Shown here piece by piece: positions 17,122 to 28,909 of a stretch of DNA of 64,000 bases; positions within the stretch are counted from its first letter, which is position 1; each line of letters begins with the position of its first letter. The notes below the pieces were generated by a model. The model was given only the letters and a program-made list of their open reading frames with translations. It was not told the origin of the DNA and made no database searches. This DNA is from Belnapia arida (GTDB lineage: Bacteria; Pseudomonadota; Alphaproteobacteria; Acetobacterales; Acetobacteraceae). The position numbers and the translations under genes were made by a program. The stretch spans positions 62,001-126,000 of the forward strand of contig NZ_JAETWB010000005.1 in NCBI RefSeq assembly GCF_016773205.1. Reading direction: 5' to 3'.

Positions 17122-18315
17122 ATGACCTTTGTCAGGCCTAGTGTTTCTGCGGATCAGCTTCTCGCCTCGAAGACGGATGACAACAATCCAAGGGCTGCCA
17201 TGGCCGCCCGAATTCACCCCCTGGCGCAACCCTTCCTGACTTGGCTGACGGCGCGGCCAGCCCCGGGCGAAGCCGCGGTGGAGCGGCCCGGCGAAGCCTT
17301 CGTCGCCATCGCCCTGCTCTGGACCTTCGGCGGCGTCGCCCTCTCCGCCGCGCCCTTCCTGCTTGCAGAGGCGCCGCTCGCCCTCTGGCTGCTGCTGCCG
17401 GCCGGGCTACTGGCGACGAGCTGCGGCCTCGGCCTGTTCCAGGTGGTGATCTTCCACCATTGCTCGCACGGCACCGTCTTCCGCAGCCGGGCCCGCAACC
17501 GCCAGGCCGGCCGCCTCGTCTCGGCGCTCCTGCTGTTCAAGCGCTTCGACGACTACCAGCATGAGCACATGCTGCATCACAGCCCGAAGAAGCTGCTGAC
17601 CGAGGAGGATGAGTTCGCCGATTTCGTCCTCGGCCTCTGCGGGCTGGAGCCGGGGCTGCCGAAGCGGGAGCTGTGGCGGCGGGTCTGCGTCAGCCTGGTC
17701 TCGCCGGCCTTCCATGCGCGCTTCCTGCGGCGGCGGATCGGGGCCAGCCTCTTCACCGGCGATGCGGCGCATGACCGGGTGGGGCGCATCGCCTGGACGG
17801 GCGCGTTCCTCGGCGCCGCGGCGGGCGGCGTGCTGCCGGCCTTCCTCGTCGCCTGGGTGCTGCCGGTGACGGTGCTGCTGCAGGCGGCAACCGTGCTTCG
17901 CATCCTCTGCGAGCACCGCTTCCCCGAGCCGGAGCTCATCGCCATGCGCAACCGAGAATTCGTCTGCCATGCGACGGCGGGCGTCTTCCCCGGGCGGGAA
18001 CCGCCGACTGCGAATGCGACTACCCTGCAAGGCTTGGTGCTGTGGGCCGGGTGGTGGCTGGAGATGCTGACCGTGCATCTCTTCGTCCGGCTCTTCGTGC
18101 TGGTCGGCGATGCGCCGTGCCATGACTTCCACCACCGCCGCCCGGCGACGCGGCGCTGGACCGACTACATCCATGCGCGCCAGCAGGATCTCGATGCCGG
18201 CTCGCCCGGCTTCCCGTCCGGCTATATCGAGAATTGGGGCCTCTTCAGCGCCATCGATGCCAACCTGGCGAGCCTGGCGGCGACCCGGCCGGAGACGATC
18301 GGCCGGGCGCCCTGA
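17122..18315 (+). CDS. fatty-acid desaturase-like membrane di-iron protein
   Basis: A 397-aa integral membrane protein with the three His clusters of the desaturase/hydroxylase superfamily: HHCSH (about residue 110), HEHMLHH (about 149) and HDFHHRRP (about 332). Hydrophobic pairs lie at about 60-110, 210-255 and 300-330, so it is a multi-pass inner-membrane enzyme using a non-haem di-iron centre. Substrate may be a fatty acyl chain, carotenoid or sphingoid lipid. ATG 17122 has GGAG 8 bases upstream; a GTG at 17113 is alternative. Convergent with the MFS gene across a strong hairpin. Confidence 0.82.
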   Translation: MTFVRPSVSADQLLASKTDDNNPRAAMAARIHPLAQPFLTWLTARPAPGEAAVERPGEAFVAIALLWTFGGVALSAAPFLLAEAPLALWLLLPAGLLATSCGLGLFQVVIFHHCSHGTVFRSRARNRQAGRLVSALLLFKRFDDYQHEHMLHHSPKKLLTEEDEFADFVLGLCGLEPGLPKRELWRRVCVSLVSPAFHARFLRRRIGASLFTGDAAHDRVGRIAWTGAFLGAAAGGVLPAFLVAWVLPVTVLLQAATVLRILCEHRFPEPELIAMRNREFVCHATAGVFPGREPPTANATTLQGLVLWAGWWLEMLTVHLFVRLFVLVGDAPCHDFHHRRPATRRWTDYIHARQQDLDAGSPGFPSGYIENWGLFSAIDANLASLAATRPETIGRAP

Positions 18316-18332
18316 CCGCCGGCAGGCAAGGC

Positions 18333-18352
18333 GCGGGGGCGCCCGCCCCCGC
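18333..18352. terminator. hairpin between convergent genes
   Basis: GCGGGGGCG (18333-18341) and CGCCCCCGC (18344-18352) form a perfect 9-bp GC stem with a two-base gap, widened by GGCAAG and CTTGCC outside. It lies in the 48 bp between the desaturase-like and MFS stops. No T-tract is present, so it may act as a bidirectional block or need Rho. Confidence 0.55.
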
Positions 18353-18363
18353 TTCGCTTGCCG

Positions 18364-19572
18364 TCAGGCCCGGGCCGAGCCCCGTCCCTGCACCAGCAGG
18401 GCGATCAGCGCCAGCGCGGCGCCGAAGGCCGAGACCGCGCCCCAGCCGCCGAGCCGCCAGGCGGCCATCGCCCCGCCCGAGCCGGCGGCGCCGCCGAGGA
18501 ACATCCCCGTCATGAAGACGGTGTTGACGCGGCTGCGCGCCTCGGCCGCCAACGCATAGATGACGTGCTGATTGGAGACGAGCGCGCTCTGCACCCCGAA
18601 GTCGAGCAGGACGACGCCGATCACCAGCCCGGCGAGGCTTGCCCAGAGGCCGAACACCGTCCAGGCCAGCAGGGCAAGCGCGGCCCCGAGGCCGATCACC
18701 AGGTCCGGCCCGCGCCGGTCGGCCAGGCGGCCGGCCAGCGGCGCCGCCGCGATCCCCGCCGCGCCAACGATGCCGAAGAGGCCCGCCACCTCGGCTCCGA
18801 GACCGAAGGGCGGCCCCTCCAGCCGCAGGGCGAGGATGGTCCAGAAGGCGGAGAAGGCACCGAACAGCGCCGCCTGCATCCGCGTCGCCCGCCGCAGCGC
18901 CGGCTGTCCGCGCCAGAGATGCATCAGGGAGCGGATGGCCTCGCCATAACCCATTGCAGCCGCCACCGGCCGGCGCGGCAGCCGTGCCGCCATCACTGCC
19001 GCGGCGCCGAGCGCCATGGGCACCGCCAGCCAGAACATCGCCCGCCAGCCGGCATGGGCGGCGACGAAGCCGCCAAGGGTCCGGCTCAGCAGGATGCCGG
19101 CCAGAACCCCGCCGGTGACGACGCCGACCGTCGCTCCACGGCGCTCGGGCGGTGCGAGATGGGCGGCGAAGGGCACGATCTGCTGCGCCACCGTCGCCGC
19201 CATGCCGACGAGGAAGGAGGCGGCCACCAGCACAACGGCGCCCGGCGACAGTGCCGCCAGCGCCAGCGCGGCCGCCAGCGTCACGAACTGCACGATGATC
19301 AGGCGCCGCTGGTCCAGCAGATCGCCGAGCGGCAACAGTAGGAAGAGGCTCGCCGCATAGCCGAGCTGGGTGGCGGTCGGGATCAGCGCGGTCGCATGGG
19401 TGCCGGCGAAATCCTGCTCGATGATCCCGAGCATGGGCTGGTTGTAGTAGATGGTGGCGACCGCGATGCCGGCGGCGGCGGCCATGGCAAAGGTCGGGGC
19501 GGCGTCCGGCGGGTCCGGATGGCCGGGCGCATCCGCCCGGCCGGGGGCGGCCTGCATGGGGGCATCGAGCAT
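18364..19572 (-). CDS. MFS transporter
   Basis: A 402-aa inner-membrane transporter with 12 predicted helices. The family loop motif appears as LGDLLDQRR between helices 2 and 3 and as [10 protein letters not shown] in the second half. YYNQPMLG in helix 1 and [19 protein letters not shown] in the middle are typical of the DHA1-type drug/metabolite exporters. Substrate unknown. ATG 19572 has AAGGA about 10 bases upstream; the frame remains open upstream but lacks a ribosome site. It is divergent from the large hybrid kinase across 302 bp. Confidence 0.9.
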   Translation of the reverse strand: MLDAPMQAAPGRADAPGHPDPPDAAPTFAMAAAAGIAVATIYYNQPMLGIIEQDFAGTHATALIPTATQLGYAASLFLLLPLGDLLDQRRLIIVQFVTLAAALALAALSPGAVVLVAASFLVGMAATVAQQIVPFAAHLAPPERRGATVGVVTGGVLAGILLSRTLGGFVAAHAGWRAMFWLAVPMALGAAAVMAARLPRRPVAAAMGYGEAIRSLMHLWRGQPALRRATRMQAALFGAFSAFWTILALRLEGPPFGLGAEVAGLFGIVGAAGIAAAPLAGRLADRRGPDLVIGLGAALALLAWTVFGLWASLAGLVIGVVLLDFGVQSALVSNQHVIYALAAEARSRVNTVFMTGMFLGGAAGSGGAMAAWRLGGWGAVSAFGAALALIALLVQGRGSARA

Positions 19573-19874
19573 TGGGAGCGGTCCTTGGGCGGGCCGGTTC
19601 GAGAAAGGAAGGCTGGGCCCGTCGCCTTCCGGCCATATACGGCACGCGCCCCCGGTTGCGGCAGCCCGATCCCGCACCCGGAACGGCCCGCCGCTCGCTC
19701 CACGAAACGGATACGTCCCAATGTCGTCCACATGCCTGGCCGAATGGGCCATCGGTGACGACCCATCCTTGCGCCGAAGCCTGGGACACAGCGTCGTGCG
19801 CAGCGCTGTTCTGCCTCATTCCATACTCGATGCCGGCCTAATATCCTTGGCCGAACGAGAGAGATCCCCCGCCC
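19573..19874. other. 302-bp divergent intergenic region
   Basis: Promoter region for the MFS gene (minus) and the hybrid kinase (plus). I see no repeat, RNA or small gene. The kinase start is preceded only by a weak purine run (GAGAGAGA). Confidence 0.4.
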
Positions 19875-22800
19875 ATGCCCCTCGCACGCGATCCCTTTGC
19901 CGGCCCGGGGGAGATGGCGGAGCGCATGCGGCACACCGACTGGGCCGCCACCCCGGTCGGCCCGGTCGAGCGCTGGCCGCAGGGCCTCCGCGCCACCGTC
20001 CGCACGCTGCTCGGGTCGCGCTACCCCATGGTGCTGCTCTGGGGCGAGGACGACCTGATCCAGATCTACAACGACGCCTATACCGGCCTCATCGGCGCCA
20101 AGCACCCCTACGCCCTGGGCCGCTCCATCAAGGAAACCCAGGCGGAATCCTGGGACATCATCGGCCCGATGATCCGCGAGGTGATGGCGACGGGCACGCC
20201 CAATTGGGTCCCGGCCCAGTGCCTCGCCGTCAACCGCGCGGGCTATGACGAGGAGGCCTATTTCTCCCTGTCCTACAGCGCGGTCGAGGATGACGAGGGC
20301 AGCATCCGCGGCATGCTCTGCGTCTGCAGCGAGGTCACCGCGCAGATCCTCGTCGAGCGGCGGCTGAAGCTCCAGCGCGACATCGCCGCCCGGGTGGGCG
20401 AGGCGCGTGACGCCGGGGCGATCTGCCGCGGGATCGGCGAGGCCATCGCCGGCTGCCCCTCCGACATCCCCTTCGCCCTGCTCTACTTGCGCGAGGGGGA
20501 GGGCTTCCGCCTCGCCGCCGCAGTGGGGCTGCCGGCGGGCCATCCCGGCGCGGAGGGGGCGGCCTGGCCGCTTGGCCGCACCGCAGCGGGCGAGGCCGTC
20601 CTCATCGAGGATGCCGCCGCCCGCATCGGCCCCTTGCCTGGCGGGCCCTTCGGCCAGCCGGTGCAGGCCGCCCTCACCCTGCCGCTGGCCGGCAGCGGCG
20701 GCGCGGAGGCGCTCGGCGTGCTGGTCTGCGGCATCAACCCGGCCCGGGCGTTGGATGAGGGCTATCGCGGCTTCTACGACCTGCTGGCAGGGCAGGTCGC
20801 CGCCATCATCCGCAACGCGCAGGCCTATGAGGACGAGCGCCGCCGCGCCCAGGCGCTGGCCGAGCTGGACCGGGCGAAGACGCGCTTCTTCGCCAATGTC
20901 TCGCATGAATTCCGCACGCCGCTGACCCTGCTGCTCGGGCCGGTGGAGGACCTGCTCGCCCGGCCGGGCCTCGGGCCGGAGCTGCGGGAGGAGCTGGCGA
21001 TGGTCCGCCGCAACGCGCTGCGGCTGCTGCGGCTGGTCAATTCCCTGCTCGACTTCGCCCGCGTCGAGGCCGGCCGCGCCGAGGCCTGCTTCGTGCCGGT
21101 GGAGCTCGGCCAGGCCACCGCCGAACTTGCCGGCGCCTTCCGCTCCGCCATCGAGCGGGCCGGGCTGCGGCTCGATGTCGATTGCCCGCCACTTGCGGAG
21201 CCGGCCCATGTCGACCCCGATCTCTGGGAGAAGGTCGTCTTCAACCTGCTCTCCAACGCCTTCAAGCACACCTTCGAGGGGCGGATCGCGGTCAGGCTGC
21301 GCCAGGATGGCGCGGCGATCCGCCTCACGGTGGAGGATAGCGGCATCGGCATCCCCGCCGACCAGCGCGACCGCGTCTTCGAGCGCTTCCACCGCATCGA
21401 GGGCGCCCGCAGCCGGACGCATGAGGGCTCCGGCATCGGCCTCTCCCTGGTGCGGGAGCTGGTCGGGCTGCATGGCGGCCGCGTTTCCGTGGAAAGCGAG
21501 CCGGGGCGCGGTGCCGCCTTCACCGTCGAGATTCCGGCCGGCCACGCGCATCTGCCGCCGGAGCGCATCGGCGCCGCGCCGCGCCTGCCCTCCACCGCCC
21601 TCGGCGCCGAGCCCTTCGTCGCCGAGGCCATGCGCTGGGTGGAGGATACGCCGCCCTCCGACCCCAAGGTGGTGCCGATGCCGCCGCGGCGGGAGGCGCC
21701 AGCCCATCGCTCCCGCGTGGTGCTGGCTGACGACAATGCGGATATGCGCGCCTATGTCGCCCGGCTGCTCGCGCCGGAGCATGAGGTGGTCGCCGTACCG
21801 GATGGCGCGGCGGCCCTCGCCGCGCTGCGCGCCACCCCGGCCGAACTGCTGCTGACCGATGTGATGATGCCGGTGATGGACGGCCTCGCCCTGCTGCGGG
21901 CGGTGCGGGCGGACCCGGCGCTGCGCACCCTGCCGGTGGTCGTGCTCTCCGCCCGCGCCGGCGAGGAGGCGAGCAGCGAGGGGCTGGAGGCCGGCGCCGA
22001 CGACTACCTCGCCAAGCCCTTCTCCGCCCGCGAGCTGCGCGCCCGCATCCGCACCAATCTGGAACTCGCCCGGCTGCGGCGCGAGGCCGAGGAACAGGCG
22101 CACCAGGCGCGCAAGATGGAGGCGGTCGGCCAGCTCACCGGCGGCGTGGCGCATGACTTCAACAACCTGCTCGCCGCCATCCTAGGCTCGCTCGACCTGG
22201 CGGAGCGGCGCGTCGCCGATGAGCGGGTGCTGCGGCTGCTGCGCAACGCGATGCAGGCCGCCCGCCGCGGCGCCGGGCTCACGGCGCAACTCCTCGCCTT
22301 CGCCCGGCGGCAGCGGCTGGAAGCGCGGCCGACCGACCTGAACCGGGTGCTCTCCGGCATGGGCGACCTGCTGCACCGCACGCTCGGCGGCCGCATCGGC
22401 GTCTCGCTCCACCTCGCCAAGGAGCTATGGCCCGCCATGGCGGATGCCGGCCAGCTGGAACTCGCCGTGCTCAACCTCGCCATCAACGCCCGCGACGCCA
22501 TGCCGGAGGGCGGCGAGCTTTCGATCGAGACGTGCAACCTGCCGGCCGCCTCGGGCCGTGGCGACCGGGTCGCGGTGGCGGTGCGGGATACCGGCACGGG
22601 CATGCCGCCCGAGGTTCTGGAACGGGTCTTCGAGCCCTTCTTCACCACCAAGGGCATCGGCAAGGGCACCGGGCTCGGCCTCGCCCAGGTGCATGGAACG
22701 ATCAGCCAGCTCGGCGGCGAGGTCGCGGTCGAGAGTCGGGTCGGCGAGGGCTCGCTGGTGCGGCTGATGCTGCCGCGGGCGCTCGACTGTCCCGCGCTGG

Positions 22801-23234
22801 AGCCGGCGCCCGATCCGGGCATTGGGGAGGAGGGGGCCGGGGCCGACGCCCGGACGGTGCTGCTGGTGGATGACGACCCGCAGGTGCGCACCTCCATCGC
22901 CGCCATGCTGCGCGAGCTTGGCCACCGCGTCGTCGATGCGGAGAGCGGGCGGGAGGCGCTGCACCTGCTGCGGGGCGATGCGCGCTTCGACCTGCTGCTG
23001 AGCGACCATGCCATGCCGGCGATGGCCGGCGGCGATCTGGCGGTGCGGGCGCGCGCCCTGCATCCCGGCCTCAGCGTGCTGATCATGACCGGCTATGCGG
23101 GGACGGATGCACTGCCGGTCGGCAACGCGCTGCTGCGCAAGCCCTTCGACCTGGCGGAATTGCGCGCCGCCCTGCGCTTCGCGCTGGAGGGCCAGGCGCC
23201 GCATGGCGACGCCCAGCCGCGGCAGGCGGGCTAG
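19875..23234 (+). CDS. double hybrid sensor kinase (PAS-GAF-HK-REC-HK-REC)
   Basis: A 1,119-aa soluble hybrid kinase. The domains run PAS-like (about 35-160), GAF (175-315), HisKA with [11 protein letters not shown] (His near 345), HATPase ([26 protein letters not shown], 440-560), receiver 1 (LADDNADM, phospho-Asp in [12 protein letters not shown] near 661, KPF), a second HisKA-like region ([15 protein letters not shown] near 755), a second HATPase ([25 protein letters not shown], 860-975) and receiver 2 (LVDDDPQV, Asp in LLLSDHAMP near 1044, RKPF). Two complete kinase cores and two receivers in one chain suggest an internal phosphorelay. No transmembrane segment or output domain is seen. 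It ends convergently with chvI, the stops sharing CTAG. Confidence 0.92.
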   Translation: MPLARDPFAGPGEMAERMRHTDWAATPVGPVERWPQGLRATVRTLLGSRYPMVLLWGEDDLIQIYNDAYTGLIGAKHPYALGRSIKETQAESWDIIGPMIREVMATGTPNWVPAQCLAVNRAGYDEEAYFSLSYSAVEDDEGSIRGMLCVCSEVTAQILVERRLKLQRDIAARVGEARDAGAICRGIGEAIAGCPSDIPFALLYLREGEGFRLAAAVGLPAGHPGAEGAAWPLGRTAAGEAVLIEDAAARIGPLPGGPFGQPVQAALTLPLAGSGGAEALGVLVCGINPARALDEGYRGFYDLLAGQVAAIIRNAQAYEDERRRAQALAELDRAKTRFFANVSHEFRTPLTLLLGPVEDLLARPGLGPELREELAMVRRNALRLLRLVNSLLDFARVEAGRAEACFVPVELGQATAELAGAFRSAIERAGLRLDVDCPPLAEPAHVDPDLWEKVVFNLLSNAFKHTFEGRIAVRLRQDGAAIRLTVEDSGIGIPADQRDRVFERFHRIEGARSRTHEGSGIGLSLVRELVGLHGGRVSVESEPGRGAAFTVEIPAGHAHLPPERIGAAPRLPSTALGAEPFVAEAMRWVEDTPPSDPKVVPMPPRREAPAHRSRVVLADDNADMRAYVARLLAPEHEVVAVPDGAAALAALRATPAELLLTDVMMPVMDGLALLRAVRADPALRTLPVVVLSARAGEEASSEGLEAGADDYLAKPFSARELRARIRTNLELARLRREAEEQAHQARKMEAVGQLTGGVAHDFNNLLAAILGSLDLAERRVADERVLRLLRNAMQAARRGAGLTAQLLAFARRQRLEARPTDLNRVLSGMGDLLHRTLGGRIGVSLHLAKELWPAMADAGQLELAVLNLAINARDAMPEGGELSIETCNLPAASGRGDRVAVAVRDTGTGMPPEVLERVFEPFFTTKGIGKGTGLGLAQVHGTISQLGGEVAVESRVGEGSLVRLMLPRALDCPALEPAPDPGIGEEGAGADARTVLLVDDDPQVRTSIAAMLRELGHRVVDAESGREALHLLRGDARFDLLLSDHAMPAMAGGDLAVRARALHPGLSVLIMTGYAGTDALPVGNALLRKPFDLAELRAALRFALEGQAPHGDAQPRQAG

Positions 23235-23932
23235 CTTTCCTTGTAGCGGTAGCCGATGCCGTAGAGCGTCTCGATCTGGGCGAAGTCGTCGTCGGCCTGG
23301 CGGAATTTCTTCCGCACCCGCTTCACGTGGCTGTCGATGGTGCGGTCGTCGACATAGATGTTCTCGCCATAGGCGGCATCGATCAGCTGGTCGCGGTTCT
23401 TCACCATGCCGGGGCGCAGCGCGAGGGCCTTCACCAGCAGGAACTCCGTGACGGTGAGCTGGATGTCGGTGCCCTTCCAGTGGCAGGTGTGCTTGGTCTC
23501 GTCGAGCACCAAGTCGCCGCGGACGATGACGCCGCCGGCCGGCGTGCCGCTGCCCTCCGCCCGGCTCGCCTCGTTGCGGCGGAGCAGGGCGCGGATGCGC
23601 TCCAGCAGCAGGCGCTGGCTGAAGGGCTTGGTGATGTAGTCGTCCGCGCCGAGTCGCAGCCCCATCAGCTCGTCCACCTCCTCGTCCTTGGAGGTGAGGA
23701 AGACCACCGGCATGGCGCTGCGCTGGCGGAGGCGCTGGAGCAGCTCCATCCCGTCCATGCGCGGCATCTTGATGTCGAGCACCGCGAGGTCCGCCGGGCG
23801 GGCGAGCAGGCCCTGCAGGGCGCTCTCGCCATCCGTATAGGTGCGCACGGTGAAGCCCTCCTGCTCCAGGGTCATGGAGACGGAGGTGAGGATGTTGCGG
23901 TCGTCGTCCACCAGGGCGATCGTGGCTGGCAT
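23231..23932 (-). CDS. chvI: OmpR-family response regulator, ChvI type
   Basis: A 233-aa response regulator: receiver (LVDDDRN, phospho-Asp in [32 protein letters not shown]) and C-terminal winged helix ([57 protein letters not shown]). The C-terminal pattern, including [14 protein letters not shown], is that of ChvI, which with ChvG controls envelope, acid and succinoglycan responses in alphaproteobacteria and is usually next to pckA. Here pckA is one gene away, but chvG and hprK are not in the window. It is divergent from the HugZ-like gene with an 83-bp promoter gap. Confidence 0.9.
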   Translation of the reverse strand: MPATIALVDDDRNILTSVSMTLEQEGFTVRTYTDGESALQGLLARPADLAVLDIKMPRMDGMELLQRLRQRSAMPVVFLTSKDEEVDELMGLRLGADDYITKPFSQRLLLERIRALLRRNEASRAEGSGTPAGGVIVRGDLVLDETKHTCHWKGTDIQLTVTEFLLVKALALRPGMVKNRDQLIDAAYGENIYVDDRTIDSHVKRVRKKFRQADDDFAQIETLYGIGYRYKES

Positions 23933-24015
23933 GGTCGGGTCTCCGCCGGCTCGTCCGTAGGATCAGACGCTCCATATAGTGCGGCATTATGGCACAACCC
24001 GGACGGGATCGCGTG

Positions 24016-24741
24016 ATGGGGACGGAAAACCTGGGCTTCGAAGCCCGTTGCCTGCTTCGGGCCGCGGCAGCGGCCACCCTGGCGACGGCGGCCGAGGGCC
24101 AGCCCTTCGCCAGCCTGGTGACGCCAGGGACGGCGCCGGACGGGGCGCCGCTGCTGCTGCTCTCCTCCCTCTCCGAGCATACCCGCCAGCTCCGGGCGGA
24201 GCCGCGCTGCGCCCTACTGGTCACCGGCACGCCCGAGAGCATGAACCCGCAGACCGCACCGAGGGTGACGCTGACCGGCCTCGCCGAGCCGGTGCCGGAG
24301 GCGGAGGTTCCGGCGCTGAAGGCCCGCTGGCTGGCCCGGCACCCCTATGCGGCGATGTATGCCGATTTCGGCGACTTCGCCCTCTGGCGCATCCGGCCAG
24401 GTGGGGCGCTGCTGGTCGGCGGCTTCGCCCGCGCCCATCGCATCCGCCTCGCCGACCTCGTGCCGCCGCCCGGGGCGGTGGCGGCGATCGAGGCGGCGGC
24501 GGCGGACATCATCGGCCATGTGAACGCGGACCACGCCGATGCCATCGCAGCGATCGCCACCGGCCTGCTCGGCGGCAGGCCCGGCGAGTGGCGCATGGCC
24601 TCGGTGGATGTGGACGGCGCCGACCTCGCCGCGGGCGAGGAGGTACGCCGCCTCGCCTTCCACGCCCCGGTCGCCGATCCGGGCGGCGTGCGGACAGAAC
24701 TGGTGCGTGCGGCACGCGAGGGCCGCTCGCGCATAGGTTAG
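24016..24741 (+). CDS. HugZ-like pyridoxamine 5'-phosphate oxidase/DUF2470 protein
   Basis: A 241-aa protein with an N-terminal split-barrel domain (FEARCLLRAAAAATLAT, FASLVTPG, LLLSSLSEHTRQL, RCALLVTG) and a C-terminal DUF2470 domain (ADIIGHVNADHADAIAAIA). This arrangement is that of HugZ-type proteins; some degrade haem, many are of unproved function. The conserved haem-contact His cannot be confirmed by eye. ATG 24016 has GGGA about 7 bases upstream and is preferred to ATG 23989, which has no ribosome site. It lies between chvI and pckA. Confidence 0.82.
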   Translation: MGTENLGFEARCLLRAAAAATLATAAEGQPFASLVTPGTAPDGAPLLLLSSLSEHTRQLRAEPRCALLVTGTPESMNPQTAPRVTLTGLAEPVPEAEVPALKARWLARHPYAAMYADFGDFALWRIRPGGALLVGGFARAHRIRLADLVPPPGAVAAIEAAAADIIGHVNADHADAIAAIATGLLGGRPGEWRMASVDVDGADLAAGEEVRRLAFHAPVADPGGVRTELVRAAREGRSRIG

Positions 24742-24897
24742 GAAAACTGGCGCCAATGTGCGGCGGTCTGCGTTGACCGGAACGTCCATCACGCCTTAAT
24801 TTAAGCAAAGACACGGCGGATAGAGGCCCCATGGCGGTGCCTCGTCCCGAAGGGGCCTGGCTGCCTCTCGCCAGTAACAAACCGGAGAAGACACTGC

Positions 24898-26493
<1,596 letters not shown>

Positions 26494-26499
26494 CCCAAC

Positions 26500-26535
26500 G
26501 GGCGCCGCGGCGAGGGCTGCGGCGCCCACTTTTTT
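26500..26535 (+). terminator. intrinsic terminator of pckA
   Basis: GGGCGCCGC (26500-26508) pairs perfectly with GCGGCGCCC (26519-26527) around a 10-base loop, followed after AC by six T (26530-26535). It begins 7 bp after the pckA stop and is the only clear stem-plus-T-tract terminator in the window. Confidence 0.9.
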
Positions 26536-26591
26536 CTGACCGGACCGCGTCTTGCCGCACCGCCATCACCGACGGTTAAACCGTCCGGCAG

Positions 26592-28796
26592 ATGAGGAGC
26601 GCGAGGCCATTGCCCCAGTCAGGACAGGCGACCGAAGCGAGGCCTTCCTTCGTCCTGGCTGATGGCGTGCGACAAACTCTGGCGGTCCGCGCCGACTGGT
26701 CGCCGGCCTGGCTGCAGGTGATCCTGGCGGGGTTGTTCGGCCTGGCCCATGCGGCGGTGCTGCTGCGCCTCGGCCTGGCGACGGCTCGTGACGCCTTCTG
26801 GCAGCGGCCGCCCGGCGACTTGGCGATGGCCACGATGGGTGCCGAGGCGCTGCTGCGCGACGGCTGGCGCTTTCCCCTCTCGGCGACTGCTCTGCTCTCG
26901 GCCGGCGATCCCTTGCCCATCGTCTATACCGACAGCATGCCCTGGCTGGTGCTGCTGTTGAAGGCGCTCGGCCTCTCGGCGGAGCTGGTGGCGCCGATGG
27001 GCCTCTGCATCCTGCTCGGCTTCGTGCTGCAGCCGGTCGCGGCGCTGGCCCTGCTGCGGGCCGCGGGCATCCGGCGCTGGGAGGTGTTGCTGGCGGGCAT
27101 CGCCTTCGCTTCCTTCCTGCCGGCCTGGATCCTGCGCCTGCACATGCATCACCTGGCGCTGGCCTCGCATTGGGCGCTGCTGCTGGCCCTGGCGCTGGCC
27201 GTGCAGGCGGTGCGGCGCGGCGTCTCGGTGGCGATCATCGCCGGCTTCGCGGCGCTCGGCGCCCTGGTGATCGGGCTGCACGCGTATCTCTGGGCCATGG
27301 TGACGGGCATCGCGCTGGGCGGGCTCCTCGCCGATGCCGGAAGGCGGCCCACCTTGGGCTCCGTCCTGCGCGGCGGCCTCGGCTTCGGCGCCTTCCTGGT
27401 GAGTTCCGTGCTGGCGGCCTGGCTGCTTGGCTACCGGACGGAGAACGGGGCGCCGACCGGCTTCGGCTACTTCTCGATGAACCTGCTGAGCCCGGCCGTG
27501 CCGCAGCTCTCCGGCCTGTTCGGCACGCTGCCGGCGGGGCCGGTGGCCGATGGCATCCTCGACGCCACGGGCGGCCAGTATGAGGGCTTCAACTATCTCG
27601 GCCTCGGCATCCTGCTGCTGCTGGCCGCTGCGGCGCTGCATCTGGCCCGGCGTGGAGTACGGGCATCGTCGGGCCTCTGGCGTGCCGCCTTGCCACTCGG
27701 GCTGGTGCTGTTCGGCTGCCTGCTCTTCGCGCTGAGCAACCGCGTCCTCATCGGCGGCTTCGCGCTGCCGGCTATCCCCCTGCCCCGCAGCCTTGATGGG
27801 CTGGTGAACCAGCTGCGGGCCTCCGGGCGCTTCTTCTGGCCGCTGGCCTATCTGCTGCCCGTCCTGGCGCTGGCGGTGTTGGCGCGGGCACGGCATCGGC
27901 AGGCCGTCGGTGCCATGCTGGCAGGGCTCGTCATCCTGCAGGCGGGCGACATGGCGCAGCTGGACGGGATGCTGCGGAAGACCTTCCGCGCGCCGATGCC
28001 GGCGAATGTCGACCCGGCGCTGCTGCGGCATCCCCGGCTTGAGGGCCGCACCGTGACGCTGCACCCGCCGCTGACCTGCACGCGCCCAGGCGGCTGGCCC
28101 CTCGACTTTTCCCAGTTCGCCATGGCGGCGATGCGGGCCGGGATGCGCGTCGAGGGCGGGCCGGTGACGCGGCTGACCGGCGGGCGGAGCTGCGAGGCTG
28201 CCCGCCGGGACGCGCTGGCGGGGCTGCAGGACCGCGACGGGTTGCATGTCTTCCTCGCCGGCCAATGGCCGGAGGCCCTGCTGCTGCGCGCGGCCGCCCA
28301 AGGCTCGTGCCGTGGCTTCGAGATGGGGCTGGTCTGCGGGGATCCGGCCCTCATCGCCGGCTTCGTCCAGCCTCCGCCGGCCCCGCCGCCGCCGTTGCGG
28401 CCGGGGGCCGAACTGTCCTTCGCCGCGGGCGAGGGCGGCATCAGGCTGCTGGGCGCCGGCTGGTCCATGCCGGGGCGCTGGGGTGTCCGCTTCACCGCAC
28501 CCGAAGCCGAACTGGTCCTGCCCATGCCGGCCGATTGGGAGGGGACGGCAAGGCTGACGCTGCGGATGCGCGGACCGGCGGCGCCAGGTCGGACCGTGAC
28601 CGTCGAAGCGGGAAGGCGCGAGCTCGCTCGCCAGTCCGTCGCTGCGAGCGACGGCATCACCCTCACCGTGCCGGCGGAAGCCTGGGAGGACGGCCTCCTC
28701 ACCCTCCGCTTCGTAGTGCTGGAGACGGACAGCAGCGCAATGGATGACCACCAGCGCGACCTGGGCCTTGAAGCCATCATCCTGGAGGCACGCTGA
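26592..28796 (+). CDS. large multi-pass membrane protein, GT-C-like/DUF6311-like
   Basis: A 734-aa protein with about 11-12 membrane helices over residues 30-470 and a soluble C-terminal ~260 residues rich in beta-strand pattern (last third: FAAGEGGIRLLGAGWSMPG, LTLRMRGPAAPGRTVTVEAG). The first periplasmic loop holds GDLAMATMGAEALLRDGWRF and IVYTDSMPWLVLLL, recalling lipid-linked-sugar glycosyltransferases of the GT-C fold and the DUF6311 group. If so it transfers a sugar at the outer face of the inner membrane, but donor and acceptor are unknown. The start is uncertain: ATG 26592 has a poor ribosome site, and TTG 26610 is alternative. It lies between the pckA terminator and a DUF2237 gene. 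Confidence 0.75.
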   Translation: MRSARPLPQSGQATEARPSFVLADGVRQTLAVRADWSPAWLQVILAGLFGLAHAAVLLRLGLATARDAFWQRPPGDLAMATMGAEALLRDGWRFPLSATALLSAGDPLPIVYTDSMPWLVLLLKALGLSAELVAPMGLCILLGFVLQPVAALALLRAAGIRRWEVLLAGIAFASFLPAWILRLHMHHLALASHWALLLALALAVQAVRRGVSVAIIAGFAALGALVIGLHAYLWAMVTGIALGGLLADAGRRPTLGSVLRGGLGFGAFLVSSVLAAWLLGYRTENGAPTGFGYFSMNLLSPAVPQLSGLFGTLPAGPVADGILDATGGQYEGFNYLGLGILLLLAAAALHLARRGVRASSGLWRAALPLGLVLFGCLLFALSNRVLIGGFALPAIPLPRSLDGLVNQLRASGRFFWPLAYLLPVLALAVLARARHRQAVGAMLAGLVILQAGDMAQLDGMLRKTFRAPMPANVDPALLRHPRLEGRTVTLHPPLTCTRPGGWPLDFSQFAMAAMRAGMRVEGGPVTRLTGGRSCEAARRDALAGLQDRDGLHVFLAGQWPEALLLRAAAQGSCRGFEMGLVCGDPALIAGFVQPPPAPPPPLRPGAELSFAAGEGGIRLLGAGWSMPGRWGVRFTAPEAELVLPMPADWEGTARLTLRMRGPAAPGRTVTVEAGRRELARQSVAASDGITLTVPAEAWEDGLLTLRFVVLETDSSAMDDHQRDLGLEAIILEAR

Positions 28797-28909
28797 GAGC
28801 CTCGCAGTCCCCCAAAGCTTGTGGACGGCGCCCGGCGATCCGGCGCAGACTCGCCTCTCCCGGTGCTTTGGCCGGGCCTTGTCCACCTGCATTGCACGGA
28901 GGCCTGCCG

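Noticed and set aside
19383-22154. Minus-strand open frame of about 920 codons opposite the hybrid kinase and MFS start
   Set aside because: Composition is that of an antisense shadow of kinase domains; no coherent motif order and it crosses two real genes.
26619-28892. Minus-strand open frame of about 757 codons opposite the large membrane protein
   Set aside because: Gln/Arg/His-rich antisense translation with no hydrophobic or catalytic pattern.
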